64,000 bases of DNA, taken from NCBI RefSeq assembly GCF_006346315.1, contig NZ_VDMR01000001.1, forward strand, positions 930,001-994,000, read 5' to 3'. This DNA is from Nocardioides litoris (GTDB lineage Bacteria > Actinomycetota > Actinomycetes > Propionibacteriales > Nocardioidaceae). This document shows positions 10,167-19,626 of the stretch, one piece after another. Every line of letters starts with the position of its first letter. The first letter of the stretch is position 1. Below the pieces are notes generated by a model. The model was not told the origin of the DNA and searched no databases. It was given only the letters and a program-made list of their open reading frames with translations. The position numbers and the translations under genes are program-made.

Positions 10167-10610
10167 ATGGGTACCTACGCCCCCAAGCCCGGCGACATCA
10201 ACCGCACGTGGCACGTCATCGACGCCGAGGACATCGTCCTCGGTCGTCTGGCCGTCGCCTGCGCCACGCTCCTGCGCGGCAAGCACAAGGCGACCTACGC
10301 GCCCAACGTCGACGGTGGCGACTTCGTCATCGTCGTCAACGCGGCCAAGGTCGCGCTCGCCGGCAACAAGAAGCAGACCAAGAAGGTCTACCGCCACTCC
10401 GGCTTCCCGGGTGGTCTGACCGAGACCGCCATCGGCGACGTCCTCGACAAGGACCCGCGCAAGGTCATCGAGAAGGCCGTGTGGGGCATGCTGCCGAAGA
10501 ACAAGCTCAGCCGCCAGCAGCTCACCAAGCTCAAGGTGTACGCCGGCCCGGAGCACCCGCACGCCGCTCAGCAGGCCGTGCCCCACGAGATCAAGCAGAT
10601 CTCCCAGTAA
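10167..10610 (+). CDS. rplM: 50S ribosomal protein L13
   Basis: Large-subunit protein that binds 23S rRNA early in assembly. The 147-residue length and the conserved blocks [33 protein letters not shown] and GMLPKNKL are those of L13; the C-terminus EHPHAAQ is typical of actinobacteria. The ATG at 10167 is chosen because the family begins at this [11 protein letters not shown] segment; the open frame continues upstream without conservation. It forms a two-gene operon with rpsI 43 bases downstream, the usual bacterial arrangement. Confidence 0.98.
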   Translation: MGTYAPKPGDINRTWHVIDAEDIVLGRLAVACATLLRGKHKATYAPNVDGGDFVIVVNAAKVALAGNKKQTKKVYRHSGFPGGLTETAIGDVLDKDPRKVIEKAVWGMLPKNKLSRQQLTKLKVYAGPEHPHAAQQAVPHEIKQISQ

Positions 10611-10653
10611 GCACGACCGACCCGAACCCCGACTGAGCAGGTAGAGAACCCAC

Positions 10654-11154
10654 ATGTCTGAGAACACCACCGAGGTCGAGGAGACCTTCACCACCGACGA
10701 GCAGGGCGTGTCCTACACGTCCGAGTCCGCCCCGGCGGCCGACTCCCCGGCCCGCCCGGCGACCATCGCCCCCGCCGCGGCCACCGGCCGCCGCAAGGAG
10801 GCCGTCGCCCGCGTCCGCATCGTCCCCGGCACCGGCCAGTGGACCGTCAACGGCCGCGCGCTCGACTCCTACTTCCCCAACAAGCTGCACCAGCAGGTCG
10901 TCAACGAGCCCTTCGCCGCGCTGCAGCTCGAGGGCCGCTTCGACGTCATCGCCCGCATCCACGGCGGCGGCATCACCGGCCAGGCCGGCGCGCTGCGCCT
11001 CGGTGTGGCCCGCTGCCTCAACGACGTCGACGTCGAGGCCAACCGCCCCACCCTCAAGAAGGCCGGCCTGCTCACCCGTGACGCCCGCGTCATCGAGCGC
11101 AAGAAGGCCGGTCTGAAGAAGGCCCGCAAGGCCCCGCAGTTCAGCAAGCGCTGA
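10654..11154 (+). CDS. rpsI: 30S ribosomal protein S9
   Basis: Small-subunit protein whose C-terminal tail reaches the P-site tRNA. The conserved S9 core starts near residue 47 ([12 protein letters not shown]) and ends with the basic KAPQFSKR tail. The first 45 residues are an acidic, Ser/Thr/Ala-rich extension, common in actinobacterial S9. The ATG is preceded by an AGGTAGAGA ribosome-binding site. It is the second gene after rplM and is followed by two strong hairpins before glmM. Confidence 0.98.
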   Translation: MSENTTEVEETFTTDEQGVSYTSESAPAADSPARPATIAPAAATGRRKEAVARVRIVPGTGQWTVNGRALDSYFPNKLHQQVVNEPFAALQLEGRFDVIARIHGGGITGQAGALRLGVARCLNDVDVEANRPTLKKAGLLTRDARVIERKKAGLKKARKAPQFSKR

Positions 11155-11160
11155 TCCCCG

Positions 11161-11234
11161 GCTGCCCGCGCCGTCCCGGCGCGGCAGCCTGAGTCCGCCC
11201 CTCGTCGGCCGGCGGTCCACCCGGACCGCCGGCC
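11161..11234 (+). terminator. Two tandem hairpins after rpsI
   Basis: Hairpin one, 11161-11188, has a 12-bp stem with one bulged C and a 3-base loop. Hairpin two has arms 11207-11218 and 11223-11234, a perfect 12-bp stem (GGCCGGCGGTCC) with a 4-base loop. No T-run follows, as is usual for actinobacterial terminators. Hairpin two ends 25 bases before glmM, so it could also lower or tune glmM expression. Confidence 0.6.
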
Positions 11235-11259
11235 GTCGTCGTCCCAGGAGGTTTCCTCG

Positions 11260-12630
11260 ATGCCGCGCATCTTCGGCACCGACGGCGTCCGCGGCCTGGC
11301 CAACGGCCCGCTGACCGCCGAGCTCGCGCTCGACCTCGGCGTCGCCGCCGCACGCGTCCTCGTCGACCGCGGCGGGTACGCCGGCCAGCGCCCGCTCGCC
11401 GTCGTCGGCCGCGACACCCGCATCTCCGGGCAGTTCCTCGAGCACGCCGTCGTGGCGGGGCTCGCGGCGTCCGGGGTCGACGTGCTGCGCCTGCGGGTGC
11501 TGCCCACGCCGGGCGTCGCCTACTTCACCGACGCCCTCGGGGCCGACGTGGGCGTGGTCATCAGCGCCTCCCACAACGCGATGCCCGACAACGGCATCAA
11601 GTTCCTGGCCCGCGGCGGGGTCAAGCTCGACGACGCGCTGGAGCGCGAGATCGAGGCGCACCTCGGCGAGGACTGGGACCGCCCGACCGGCGGGGACGTC
11701 GGCCGGGTGCGCCCCTACGCCCCCACCGTCGAGGAGTACGCCGCCCACCTGGTGCGCACCCTCGACGGCGGTCCCGGTGGCCTGGCCCGGGGCCGGTCCG
11801 CCGGCCCGCTGCGGGTGGTGCTCGACTGCGCCCACGGCGCGGCCAGCGAGGTCGGTCCCCGCGCGCTGGCCGACGCCGGCGTCGAGGTGGTCACCATCGG
11901 CGCCGAGCCCGACGGCCTCAACATCAACGACGGCTACGGCTCGACCCACCTCGAGCGGCTCCAGCGCGCGGTCGTCGACCACGGCGCGCACGCCGGGTTC
12001 GCCGTCGACGGCGACGCCGACCGCTGCCTGGCCGTCGACGCGACCGGGGCGGTCGTCGACGGCGACCAGATCCTGGCCGTCCTCGCCCTGGCCATGCGCG
12101 ACGCCGGGCGGCTCGTCGACGACACCGTCGTGGCCACCGTCATGAGCAACCTGGGCTTCACCAAGGCCATGGAGGCCGCCGGCGTCGTCGTGCGCCAGAC
12201 CGCGGTGGGCGACCGCTACGTCCTCGAGGACATGCGGGCCGGGGGCTACAACCTCGGCGGCGAGCAGTCGGGCCACGTCATCATGCGCGACCACGCCACC
12301 ACCGGCGACGGCCTGCTGACCGCCCTGCACGTGCTGCAGCGGATGGTCGTCACCGGACGGTCCCTGCGCGACCTGGCCTCGGTCGTCACCCGCTTCCCGC
12401 AGGTCCTGGTCAACGTCCCCGGCGTCGACAAGGACCGCTGCGACGACGCGGCCCTGCTGGCCGCCGTCGCCGCCGAGGAGTCCCGGCTGGGCGAGGCGGG
12501 GCGCGTGCTCCTGCGCCCGTCCGGCACCGAGCCCCTGGTGCGGGTGATGGTCGAGGCGGCCACCACCGACGACGCCCAGGGCACCGCCGACCGGCTCGCC
12601 GGGGTCGTCCGCGAGCGGCTCTCGCTCTAG
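11260..12630 (+). CDS. glmM: Phosphoglucosamine mutase
   Basis: Converts glucosamine-6-phosphate to glucosamine-1-phosphate on the way to UDP-GlcNAc for peptidoglycan and mycothiol. At 456 residues it is full length. The phosphoserine loop is [12 protein letters not shown] with Ser104, the metal-binding loop is DGDADRC, and the phosphate-binding loop near the C-terminus is [13 protein letters not shown] good AGGAGG site precedes the ATG. GlmS, which supplies its substrate, is encoded 7 kb away at 19627 in the same syntenic block. Confidence 0.97.
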   Translation: MPRIFGTDGVRGLANGPLTAELALDLGVAAARVLVDRGGYAGQRPLAVVGRDTRISGQFLEHAVVAGLAASGVDVLRLRVLPTPGVAYFTDALGADVGVVISASHNAMPDNGIKFLARGGVKLDDALEREIEAHLGEDWDRPTGGDVGRVRPYAPTVEEYAAHLVRTLDGGPGGLARGRSAGPLRVVLDCAHGAASEVGPRALADAGVEVVTIGAEPDGLNINDGYGSTHLERLQRAVVDHGAHAGFAVDGDADRCLAVDATGAVVDGDQILAVLALAMRDAGRLVDDTVVATVMSNLGFTKAMEAAGVVVRQTAVGDRYVLEDMRAGGYNLGGEQSGHVIMRDHATTGDGLLTALHVLQRMVVTGRSLRDLASVVTRFPQVLVNVPGVDKDRCDDAALLAAVAAEESRLGEAGRVLLRPSGTEPLVRVMVEAATTDDAQGTADRLAGVVRERLSL

Positions 12631-12683
12631 CCCGGTCCACCGTCCAGGGGTCGCTCGAGGTGGCCCCGCACCGAGGAGGAACC

Positions 12684-13259
12684 ATGAACAACCCCGTCCG
12701 CCGCTGGTCGATCGCCGTGTCCGCGGCCGTGCTGGCCCTCTCCCTCGCCGCCTGCGGCGAGGACGACACGGCCGCCGACCCCGAGGGCTCCGGCTCCTCC
12801 GAGAGCTCGTCGTCGGCCCCCGCCGAGGGCGGGAGCACCGAGGCGGCCGAGCTGCCCGAGTGGGCGCCGGCCATCCTCACCGAGGGCGACGCCGTCACGG
12901 GCCTCGACTTCACCGACACCCCGGAGCCGAGCGGCGAGCTGCAGGTCGCCACCGTCACCGAGGGCGACGGCCCGCCCGTCGAGGTCGGCCAGACCCTCAC
13001 CGTCAACTACCTCGGCGCGGTCTACCAGGGCACCGAGCCCTTCGACGAGAGCTACAGCGGCGGCCAGCCGGTGCAGTTCCCCATCGGCGTCGGCCAGCTC
13101 ATCCAGGGCTGGGACCAGGCGATCCCGGGCACGCCCGTCGGCAGCCGCATCATCATGTCGATCCCGCCCGACCTGGGCTACGGCGAGCAGGGCTCGCCCC
13201 CGACCATCCCCGGTGGCAGCACGCTGTTTTTCGTGATCGACGTCATCGACGCGGCCTGA
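12684..13259 (+). CDS. FKBP-type peptidyl-prolyl isomerase lipoprotein
   Basis: Exported proline isomerase of 191 residues. The N-terminus is a lipoprotein signal with lipobox LSLAAC, followed by a Ser/Glu/Gly-rich linker to about residue 60 and one FKBP domain (about 95-191) with VNYLGAVYQG, FPIGVGQLIQGWDQ and PPDLGYGEQG. This places the enzyme on the outer face of the membrane, where it would help fold secreted proteins. The ATG at 12684 is preferred because GAGGAGGAA sits just upstream and the signal peptide starts there. It follows glmM on the same strand. Confidence 0.95.
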   Translation: MNNPVRRWSIAVSAAVLALSLAACGEDDTAADPEGSGSSESSSSAPAEGGSTEAAELPEWAPAILTEGDAVTGLDFTDTPEPSGELQVATVTEGDGPPVEVGQTLTVNYLGAVYQGTEPFDESYSGGQPVQFPIGVGQLIQGWDQAIPGTPVGSRIIMSIPPDLGYGEQGSPPTIPGGSTLFFVIDVIDAA

Positions 13260-13498
13260 CGCCTGCCTGCTGACCCCGGGGGTCCCTCCCGCTGGTGGCG
13301 TGCGTCGGGAGTCCCAGGATGCTGCGCGCGCTCAGGGTGCGTGCATCGCAAGGCGGCGGAGCGCTGTCATGCCGGGTGCCTCACGAGCGACGCCAACGCC
13401 GCGAGGTGCGTGCCCTGGGTGCGCGGAGCGCTTGGAGACTCCCGGCGCGCGCCACTAGGTTCGTGCCCTGAGACACGCGCCTAGGGGAGGGACACCCG

Positions 13499-14443
13499 AT
13501 GACGACGTACGACGGCCCACCGATCGTGGTGGAGGGCCTCCGCAAGACCTTCGGTCCGGTGGTGGCGGTGGACGACCTGACGTTCACGGTCCGCCCCGGC
13601 GCCGTGACCGGCTTCCTCGGCCCCAACGGGGCCGGCAAGACGACCACGCTGCGGATGCTGCTCGGGCTCACCACCCCGACCGCCGGCCGCACGCTCGTCG
13701 GTGACCGGCCCTACGCCGCGCACCCGGTGCCCGCCCGCACCGTCGGTGCGGCCCTGGAGGCCTCCAGCTTCCACCCGGGCCGCACCGGGCTCGGCCACCT
13801 CGAGGTGTACGCCGGCCAGGTCGGCGCCAGCAAGACCCGCTGCCGCGAGCTGCTCGACCTGGTCGGCATGACCGAGGCCGCCGACCGGCGGGTCCAGGGC
13901 TACTCCATGGGCATGCGCCAGCGCCTCGGCCTGGCCACGGCGCTGCTCGGCGACCCGCCCGCCGTCGTCCTCGACGAGCCGGCCAACGGCCTCGACCCCG
14001 AGGGCATCGTGTGGATGCGCCACCTGCTGCGCCACTTCGCCGAGGAGGGCCGCACGGTCCTGGTCTCCAGCCACGTGCTGGGGGAGGTGCAGTCGACCGT
14101 CGACGACGTGGTCGTGATCGCCCGCGGCGGTCGCCTGGTGCACGCCTCGTCGCTCGCCGACCTGGCCGCGCTCGCCGACGCCGACACCTACGTCGTCGCG
14201 CCCGACGGCGCCGCGCTGCGCCGGCTGGGCGAGCAGCGCGGCTGGACGGTCGAGGCCGAGGGTCCCGGCTTCCGGGTGCCGTCGGTCCCGTCGGCCGAGA
14301 TCGGTCGCGCCGCCCACGAGGCAGGCGTCGAGCTGCACCAGCTGGCCACCCGCGGCGCCGACCTCGAGAAGGTCTTCCTCCGGCTCACCGCCGACCAGGG
14401 CCAGCAGGCCGCGCCCGGCGAGCACCCGGGGGTGGCCGCATGA
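13499..14443 (+). CDS. ABC transporter ATP-binding protein
   Basis: ATPase of 314 residues for an ABC-2-type exporter. Walker A is GPNGAGKTT, the signature is YSMGMRQRL (a common variant of LSGGQ in this drug-exporter subfamily), Walker B is AVVLDEPANGLDPEG, and the switch histidine is in VLVSSHVLGEVQ. A C-terminal extension of about 90 residues follows, as in DrrA-like proteins. A GGGAGGG site precedes the ATG. A TAGGTT box at 13456-13461 may be the promoter. The stop overlaps the permease start (ATGA). The substrate is unknown. Confidence 0.95.
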   Translation: MTTYDGPPIVVEGLRKTFGPVVAVDDLTFTVRPGAVTGFLGPNGAGKTTTLRMLLGLTTPTAGRTLVGDRPYAAHPVPARTVGAALEASSFHPGRTGLGHLEVYAGQVGASKTRCRELLDLVGMTEAADRRVQGYSMGMRQRLGLATALLGDPPAVVLDEPANGLDPEGIVWMRHLLRHFAEEGRTVLVSSHVLGEVQSTVDDVVVIARGGRLVHASSLADLAALADADTYVVAPDGAALRRLGEQRGWTVEAEGPGFRVPSVPSAEIGRAAHEAGVELHQLATRGADLEKVFLRLTADQGQQAAPGEHPGVAA

Positions 14444-15243
14444 GCGCCGCGATGCTCGCCGAGGTGCGCAAGCTGCTCACGACCCGCCTGTGGTGGATCC
14501 TGCTGCTCGTCATGGCCGGCTACGTCGCCTTCCTCGGCGGCGTGCTGGGCTTCGCCATCACCACCGACCCCGGGGGCAACGCCGACGTCGTCCTCCCGGC
14601 CGGGGCCGACGCGGCCACGACGGTCTACTCCGTCGTCAACGGCGCCGGCTACGTCTTCCCGCTCATCATCGGCAGCCTGATGATGACCACCGAGTTCCGG
14701 CACAAGACGGTCACCGAGTCGCTGCTCGTCGAGCCCCGCCGCTCGGTCTTCCTCGGCGCCAAGCTGCTCGTCGCCGTCCCCGTCGGTCTCGTCTTCGGCC
14801 TGGTGGCCGTCCTCGCGGTGGTCGCGGCCGGCTCGCCGCTGCTGGCCGCGCGGGGCGACGGCGCGTTCCTCGGCGACGGCGACGTGCTGGCCTCGCTGCT
14901 GCTGGCCGCGGTCGTCATCGCCGTGTGGGCGGTGATCGGGGTCGCCTTCGGCAGCCTGGTCACCAACCAGGTCGCCGCGATCGTCATCATCCTGGCCTTC
15001 ACCCAGTTCGTGGAGCCCATCGCCCGCACGGTCGGCGGGGCCGTCGACGCCCTGGCCCCGGTCGCGCAGTACCTCCCCGGCGCCGCGGCCGACGCGGTCA
15101 TCGGCGCGAGCTTCTTCTCCGGCTTCGGCGGCGGCAGCGTCGACCTGCTCCCGCGGTGGGCCGGCCTGCTCGTGCTCATCGGGTACGCCGTCGTGCTGGC
15201 CGCCCTGGCCCGGGTGACCACGCTGCGCCGCGACCTGCTCTAG
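14440..15243 (+). CDS. ABC-2-type transporter permease
   Basis: Membrane partner of the preceding ATPase, translationally coupled through an ATGA overlap. It has 267 residues with about six transmembrane segments: LWWILLLVMAGYVAFLG near the N-terminus, a pair at about 65-130, two more at 150-190, and a last one ending in RRDLL. The MMTTEFRHKTVTESLL segment after the second helix is typical of ABC-2 permeases. No substrate can be inferred from the neighbours. Confidence 0.9.
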   Translation: MSAAMLAEVRKLLTTRLWWILLLVMAGYVAFLGGVLGFAITTDPGGNADVVLPAGADAATTVYSVVNGAGYVFPLIIGSLMMTTEFRHKTVTESLLVEPRRSVFLGAKLLVAVPVGLVFGLVAVLAVVAAGSPLLAARGDGAFLGDGDVLASLLLAAVVIAVWAVIGVAFGSLVTNQVAAIVIILAFTQFVEPIARTVGGAVDALAPVAQYLPGAAADAVIGASFFSGFGGGSVDLLPRWAGLLVLIGYAVVLAALARVTTLRRDLL

Positions 15244-15275
15244 ACAATCCACCCCGACGGGGGTGCGAGACGGCC

Positions 15276-15281
15276 TAGCCT
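15276..15281 (+). promoter_or_regulatory. Probable -10 box, near-leaderless
   Basis: TAGCCT ends five bases before the ATG at 15287, so transcription would start at about the start codon. Confidence 0.45.
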
Positions 15282-15286
15282 GCGGC

Positions 15287-18200
15287 ATGCGCACGCGTCC
15301 GTGGGTGGTCATCGCTGCCGTCGTGACCGTGCTCTCCCTGCTCGGGGCCGGGCTGGCCCTGCCGCCGGCCGCGGTCGCCGCATCCCAGGGCTTCTTCGGG
15401 ACCGTCGTCGACACCTCGGGTCGTGAGGTGGCCCACGCGCGCGTCAGCGTGGTGGACGCCAACGGGCACTACCACGGCGAGGACACGGTGGCTGACGCCC
15501 GAGGCCGATTCGCCGTCGCCCTGCCGCCAGGGCGTTACGAGGTCCACGTCTTCGGGCCGAGGGACGGCTGGTCGCCCTTCCTGGTGCAGCGGTTCGGCCC
15601 CTTCGACCTCCAGGCCGGCCAGGCCGTGAGACTGGATCCTGTGCTCCACGACGGTGCGGTGCTCAGCGGGCGCGTGGTCGACACATCGGGTCAACCGCTC
15701 GCCTCGGCCGGGGTAGACCTGGAGCACCTGTGGCCGAACGGGGAGTGGGTGGGGGTGTTCCAGTCACCTTCGGTCGCCCCCGACGGCACCTTCATCTACA
15801 CCGGGCTCGAGGCGGGCACCTACCGACTGACCGGCGAGGCCGAGGGACGGCTGACGACGACCTGGCCTGATGGCCCCACGCTGGGCGAGGGCCTCCCGAT
15901 CGTCATCGCCGACGACGTGGACCGCAGGTTGGGCGACCTGGTGCTGCCCCGACCGTCGTCCCTCTCGGGCGCGGCACGTCGGGGCGACGCGCCCGGCGCC
16001 GAGGTGGACGTCTCCCTCACCCGCCTCGACAGGGCCAGCGGTGGCCTGACGGCATGGACCGCCACCGGCCCGACCGGCTCCTGGCACATCGACGGCCTCC
16101 CGGCCGGCAGGTACCTCGTCAGCTACGACAGCGGCGGCGTCCGGGAGCTGTGGGACGACGCCGACGCCCCCTCCGAGGCCGAGGTCGTCGTGATCGACGC
16201 GGAGTCAGCCGTCGCCATCGGTGAAGCCGTGCTCTGGCCCGCCCGGCTCGTGGGCACGGTGACCACCACCAGCGGCGAGCCGGTGGTCACTCGAGTGTTC
16301 TTCCGCCGTCCGGGGTCCGCCACCATCGTGGCCGACACGGTGAGCGACCTGGCGGGCAGGTGGGTCAGCCCACCTCTGCCCGGGGGGCCCCACCTGGTCT
16401 CCTTCGGCGAGATCGCCGAGCGGGGTCGGGAGACGTCGCCCCTCCAGGTCGACGTGGTCCGGGAACGCGACACGCACGTCACCGGCACGGTCCTCGACCT
16501 CGGCGCGCTGACGGGACGGGTGCTCGGTCACGACGGCCGCCCGGCTGTCGGCGCAGCCCTGGACGTCTACACGATCATCGACAACCGGTGGCGTCTCCGA
16601 TTCACGACGCGGGTCGAGCCGGACGGCTCCTACCGCATCCCGCTGGTCGGCGGTCCCTACCGCCTCGGCGTCGCGATGGCCGTCGACCGCGACCCCGGGG
16701 CGTTCGTGGCAGCCAGTGGTGTCGACGGCACCGTGCCGGACTTCGACCGAGCCGAGACCCTCGCCGTCGCCGGCGGGACCACCGTGCGTCGTGACGTCCA
16801 GCTGCCGGCCCCCGGCCGCGTCGCGGGCCGGGTCACCGACCTCGCCGGCGCCCCGCTCGCCGGGGCGACAGTCCGGGTCGGCCCGCCACACGGGTGGCGT
16901 CCCGCGAGGGCGACCACGGGGGCCGACGGCCGGTGGAGCGTCGAGGGCGTCTTCCCGGGTCGACACGAGGTCCGGGTGACGGCCGAGGGCCGCATCGAGG
17001 AGGTGTGGCCAGACAACCCGACGACCTACGACCTGCCCGCGCCGGGCCCCGCTGCGACGGTGGGCGTCACGGAAGGCGGCGAGACGGGCGGTGTCGACGT
17101 CGACCTGGCCGCGCCGTCGTCGGTACGACTCGACCTCGCCGGCCCGGCCGGCGTCGAGGTGACGCGGGTGGAACCGACGCTCCACCTGCGACGCGGCGCG
17201 ACCTGGCAGCTCATCCCCACGTCAACGCGCGACCCCGACGCCGTCGTGCTCTCCCACCTGCCCGCCGGCACCTACCGGCTCGGGTGGACCGCGGAGCTGT
17301 CGGACGGCACCTTCGTGGCTGTCGGCCACGGTCCCGCAGCCCCGTCGCCCCAGCCCGACGGCGAGGAGGTGGTCCTGTCCGAGGAGGACCGCGTGGTGCG
17401 GCGTCAGGTGGACCCGGGGGGCACGGTCAGCGGCGAGGTCGACCGCGCCTCCGGCGGTACGGTCGCGGTCGACCGTCCCGTGGGGGCGAGCTGGCAGGAG
17501 GTCGTCGCGCCCCGGTCGTTCCGGGACTTCGGGATGGGGCGTGATGTCTACGCGACTCCGCGGCTCGAGCCCGGCCGATACCGGCTGAGGTTCGACTCGC
17601 CGCAGCGACGCACGACGACGATCGAGGTGGAGGTCGGCTCGTCCGCCGTCCGACGCGACGTGGTCATGGAGGGCTCCTTGCTCAGCGGTATGGTGCCGAA
17701 CGGCGCCGGCACCGGCACGATCGTCGAGGCGGTGCGACCGGACGGGACGGTGGCCTCGACCACCACCGCAGAGCAGCGGCACTTTTCTGTCGGAGCCCTC
17801 GAACCCGGGAGCTACGCCGTCAGGTTCCGCGACCCCTCGGGCCGCCTCCCGGACGTGTACCACGGCGCGCGGGGGGGCCTGACCGAAGACCTGCGGGCGG
17901 CGGAGTTCTACGCGCTCTCCTTCGACGTGCCGGGTGTCACGGTGATCGTCTACGGGGTCTGGTCCGACAGCCGCGTCGTCCACGGGCGCGTGGTCGGGAC
18001 TGACGGTCGCGCCGCGACCCGCGAGGTCGAGGTGCTCGCCCCCCGCAGCGCCGGGTGGGTGCCGGTCGCCGCTGCCTCCACCGACGAGACCGGGCGCTGG
18101 TGGGTGACCGGCCTCGCCCCAGGCGACTACCGACTGCGCTACCGCCGCCCGGTGGGCCCGGCGCGCAGTCCCGACCTCCAGGTCGACGGCGGGTGCCTCC

Positions 18201-18577
18201 CGTCGCAGGGCCGGCTCGTCAGGCTGGGTCCAGGCGCGAGGGCGGTCGCCGACGTCGGCACGCGCACCGTCGTCCCCCTGCCGCTGCACGGTGTCAGGGT
18301 CGTTCGGGCCCCGGTCATCGGTGGGCGGACCCGGGTCGGGCGTGTGCTCCGGGTCTCTGCCGGAGCCTGGCTGCCGTGCCAGGTGCGTCTGAGCTACCAG
18401 TGGCTGCGCGGAGGGGTGCCGATCAAGGGCCAACGCGCGGCCACCTACCGGCTACGCCGCGCCGATGCCGGGCGACGGGTCTCGGTGGTGGTGCGGGCGA
18501 CGGCCGTCGGTCCGAGCGCTCCGGGGCGGGGTGCCGTGGCCGTGAGGGCGGTCGCGACCCGACGGGTCTCGCGCTGA
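15287..18577 (+). CDS. Large exported protein with tandem carboxypeptidase-regulatory-like domains
   Basis: Surface or secreted protein of 1096 residues with an N-terminal signal peptide (about 1-30, ending in AVAAS). The body is a chain of beta-sandwich repeats of the CarboxypepD_reg/prealbumin-like type, each opening with a strand such as GRVVDTSGQPLASAGV, GRVTDLAGAPLAGATV or GRVLGHDGRPAVGAAL and closing with LPPGRYEV- or LPAGTYRL-like turns. At least eight such turns are visible. The last 90 residues form an Ig-like module (YQWLRGGVPIKG then YRLRRADAGRRV) also found at the end of the amidase at 22132. No LPxTG anchor or catalytic motif is seen. Codon choice is a little less GC-biased than in its neighbours. 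A scaffold or adhesion role is inference. Confidence 0.8.
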   Translation: MRTRPWVVIAAVVTVLSLLGAGLALPPAAVAASQGFFGTVVDTSGREVAHARVSVVDANGHYHGEDTVADARGRFAVALPPGRYEVHVFGPRDGWSPFLVQRFGPFDLQAGQAVRLDPVLHDGAVLSGRVVDTSGQPLASAGVDLEHLWPNGEWVGVFQSPSVAPDGTFIYTGLEAGTYRLTGEAEGRLTTTWPDGPTLGEGLPIVIADDVDRRLGDLVLPRPSSLSGAARRGDAPGAEVDVSLTRLDRASGGLTAWTATGPTGSWHIDGLPAGRYLVSYDSGGVRELWDDADAPSEAEVVVIDAESAVAIGEAVLWPARLVGTVTTTSGEPVVTRVFFRRPGSATIVADTVSDLAGRWVSPPLPGGPHLVSFGEIAERGRETSPLQVDVVRERDTHVTGTVLDLGALTGRVLGHDGRPAVGAALDVYTIIDNRWRLRFTTRVEPDGSYRIPLVGGPYRLGVAMAVDRDPGAFVAASGVDGTVPDFDRAETLAVAGGTTVRRDVQLPAPGRVAGRVTDLAGAPLAGATVRVGPPHGWRPARATTGADGRWSVEGVFPGRHEVRVTAEGRIEEVWPDNPTTYDLPAPGPAATVGVTEGGETGGVDVDLAAPSSVRLDLAGPAGVEVTRVEPTLHLRRGATWQLIPTSTRDPDAVVLSHLPAGTYRLGWTAELSDGTFVAVGHGPAAPSPQPDGEEVVLSEEDRVVRRQVDPGGTVSGEVDRASGGTVAVDRPVGASWQEVVAPRSFRDFGMGRDVYATPRLEPGRYRLRFDSPQRRTTTIEVEVGSSAVRRDVVMEGSLLSGMVPNGAGTGTIVEAVRPDGTVASTTTAEQRHFSVGALEPGSYAVRFRDPSGRLPDVYHGARGGLTEDLRAAEFYALSFDVPGVTVIVYGVWSDSRVVHGRVVGTDGRAATREVEVLAPRSAGWVPVAAASTDETGRWWVTGLAPGDYRLRYRRPVGPARSPDLQVDGGCLPSQGRLVRLGPGARAVADVGTRTVVPLPLHGVRVVRAPVIGGRTRVGRVLRVSAGAWLPCQVRLSYQWLRGGVPIKGQRAATYRLRRADAGRRVSVVVRATAVGPSAPGRGAVAVRAVATRRVSR

Positions 18578-18587
18578 CCGCGCGGGC

Positions 18588-19559
18588 TCAGAGCTTGCGC
18601 AGCCGCACGTACCGCACCGAGTGGTCGCGGTCCTTGCGCAGCACGAGCGTGGCCCGCGAGCGGGTGGGCAGCACGTTCTCGGTCAGGTTGGGGCCGTTGA
18701 TGCTGTCCCAGATCCGCGTGGCCTCGGCGACGGCCTGCTCGGCCGTGAGCGCGCCGTACTTGCTGAAGTAGGACCCCGGGTCGCGGAACGCCGTCTCCCG
18801 CAGGCGGAGGAAGCGCTCGACGTACCAGTCGCGGATGTGGCTGGTGCCGGCGTCGACGTAGACGGAGAAGTCGAAGAAGTCGCTCACGGCCAGGCCGGTC
18901 CGGCCGTCGTCGCGGGTGCGGGCGGGCTGCAGGACGTTGAGGCCCTCGATGATGACGATGTCGGGCCGGTTGACCACGACCTTCTCGTCGGGCACCACGT
19001 CGTAGACCAGGTGGGAGTACGTCGGCGCCTCGACCTCGTCCTTGCCCGACTTGATGTCGACCACGAAGCGGAGCAGGGCGCGCCGGTCGTAGGACTCCGG
19101 GAACCCCTTGCGCTGCAGCAGCCCGCGCCGCTCGAGCTCGGCGTTGGGGTAGAGGAAGCCGTCGGTCGTCACGAGCGCGACGTTGGGGTGCTCGGGCCAG
19201 TGGGCCAGCATCTGCTGCAGCACCCGCGCGGTCGTCGACTTGCCCACCGCCACCGACCCGGCGAGCCCGATCACGAACGGCGTGCGCGGCGGCGTGGCCT
19301 GGTGCAGGAACTGCTCCTGCTCGCGGTGCAGGCGGCCCGCCGACTCGACGTACAGGCTGAGCAGGCGCGAGAGCGGCAGGTAGACCTCCTCGACCTCCTC
19401 GATCGAGAGCTGGTCGCCGAGGCCGCGCAGGGCCCGCACCTCCTCGGCCCGCAGCGGGTTGGTCGTCTCGTGCGCCAGGGCGGCCCAGGCGGCCCGGTCG
19501 AGCTCGATGTACGGCGACGCCTCGCGCGCCGCCTCGTCGAGGCGCTGGCCGTGCGACAT
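18588..19559 (-). CDS. coaA: Pantothenate kinase, type I
   Basis: Phosphorylates pantothenate, the first and rate-limiting step of coenzyme A synthesis. The 323-residue length is typical. The P-loop is [12 protein letters not shown], and the family blocks [29 protein letters not shown] and the C-terminal [16 protein letters not shown] are present. The ATG at 19559 (MSHGQRLDE) is chosen because homologues begin with a few residues before SPYIELDR; an ATG at 19568 is also in frame. It is divergent from glmS with only 67 bases between. Confidence 0.95.
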   Translation of the reverse strand: MSHGQRLDEAAREASPYIELDRAAWAALAHETTNPLRAEEVRALRGLGDQLSIEEVEEVYLPLSRLLSLYVESAGRLHREQEQFLHQATPPRTPFVIGLAGSVAVGKSTTARVLQQMLAHWPEHPNVALVTTDGFLYPNAELERRGLLQRKGFPESYDRRALLRFVVDIKSGKDEVEAPTYSHLVYDVVPDEKVVVNRPDIVIIEGLNVLQPARTRDDGRTGLAVSDFFDFSVYVDAGTSHIRDWYVERFLRLRETAFRDPGSYFSKYGALTAEQAVAEATRIWDSINGPNLTENVLPTRSRATLVLRKDRDHSVRYVRLRKL

Positions 19560-19612
19560 GGATCGCATCCTTGCAGCCCCGCGGCGAGGCCGGTCCGGGG
19601 GTCCGCGACCCG

Positions 19613-19618
19613 TAGAGT
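19613..19618 (+). promoter_or_regulatory. Probable -10 box of glmS, leaderless
   Basis: TAGAGT is followed by eight bases and the ATG of glmS. It lies in the 67-base divergent gap with coaA, so the transcript would have little or no leader. No glmS ribozyme fits in this gap. Confidence 0.5.
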
Positions 19619-19626
19619 GACCCCCC

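Noticed and set aside
13272..13284. GACCCCGGGGGTC as a terminator after the FKBP gene
   Set aside because: There is no loop and only a six-base stem, so a stable hairpin is unlikely.
19560..19626. glmS ribozyme-riboswitch upstream of glmS
   Set aside because: Only 67 bases separate coaA and glmS, too short for the ribozyme, and a leaderless promoter box is present instead.
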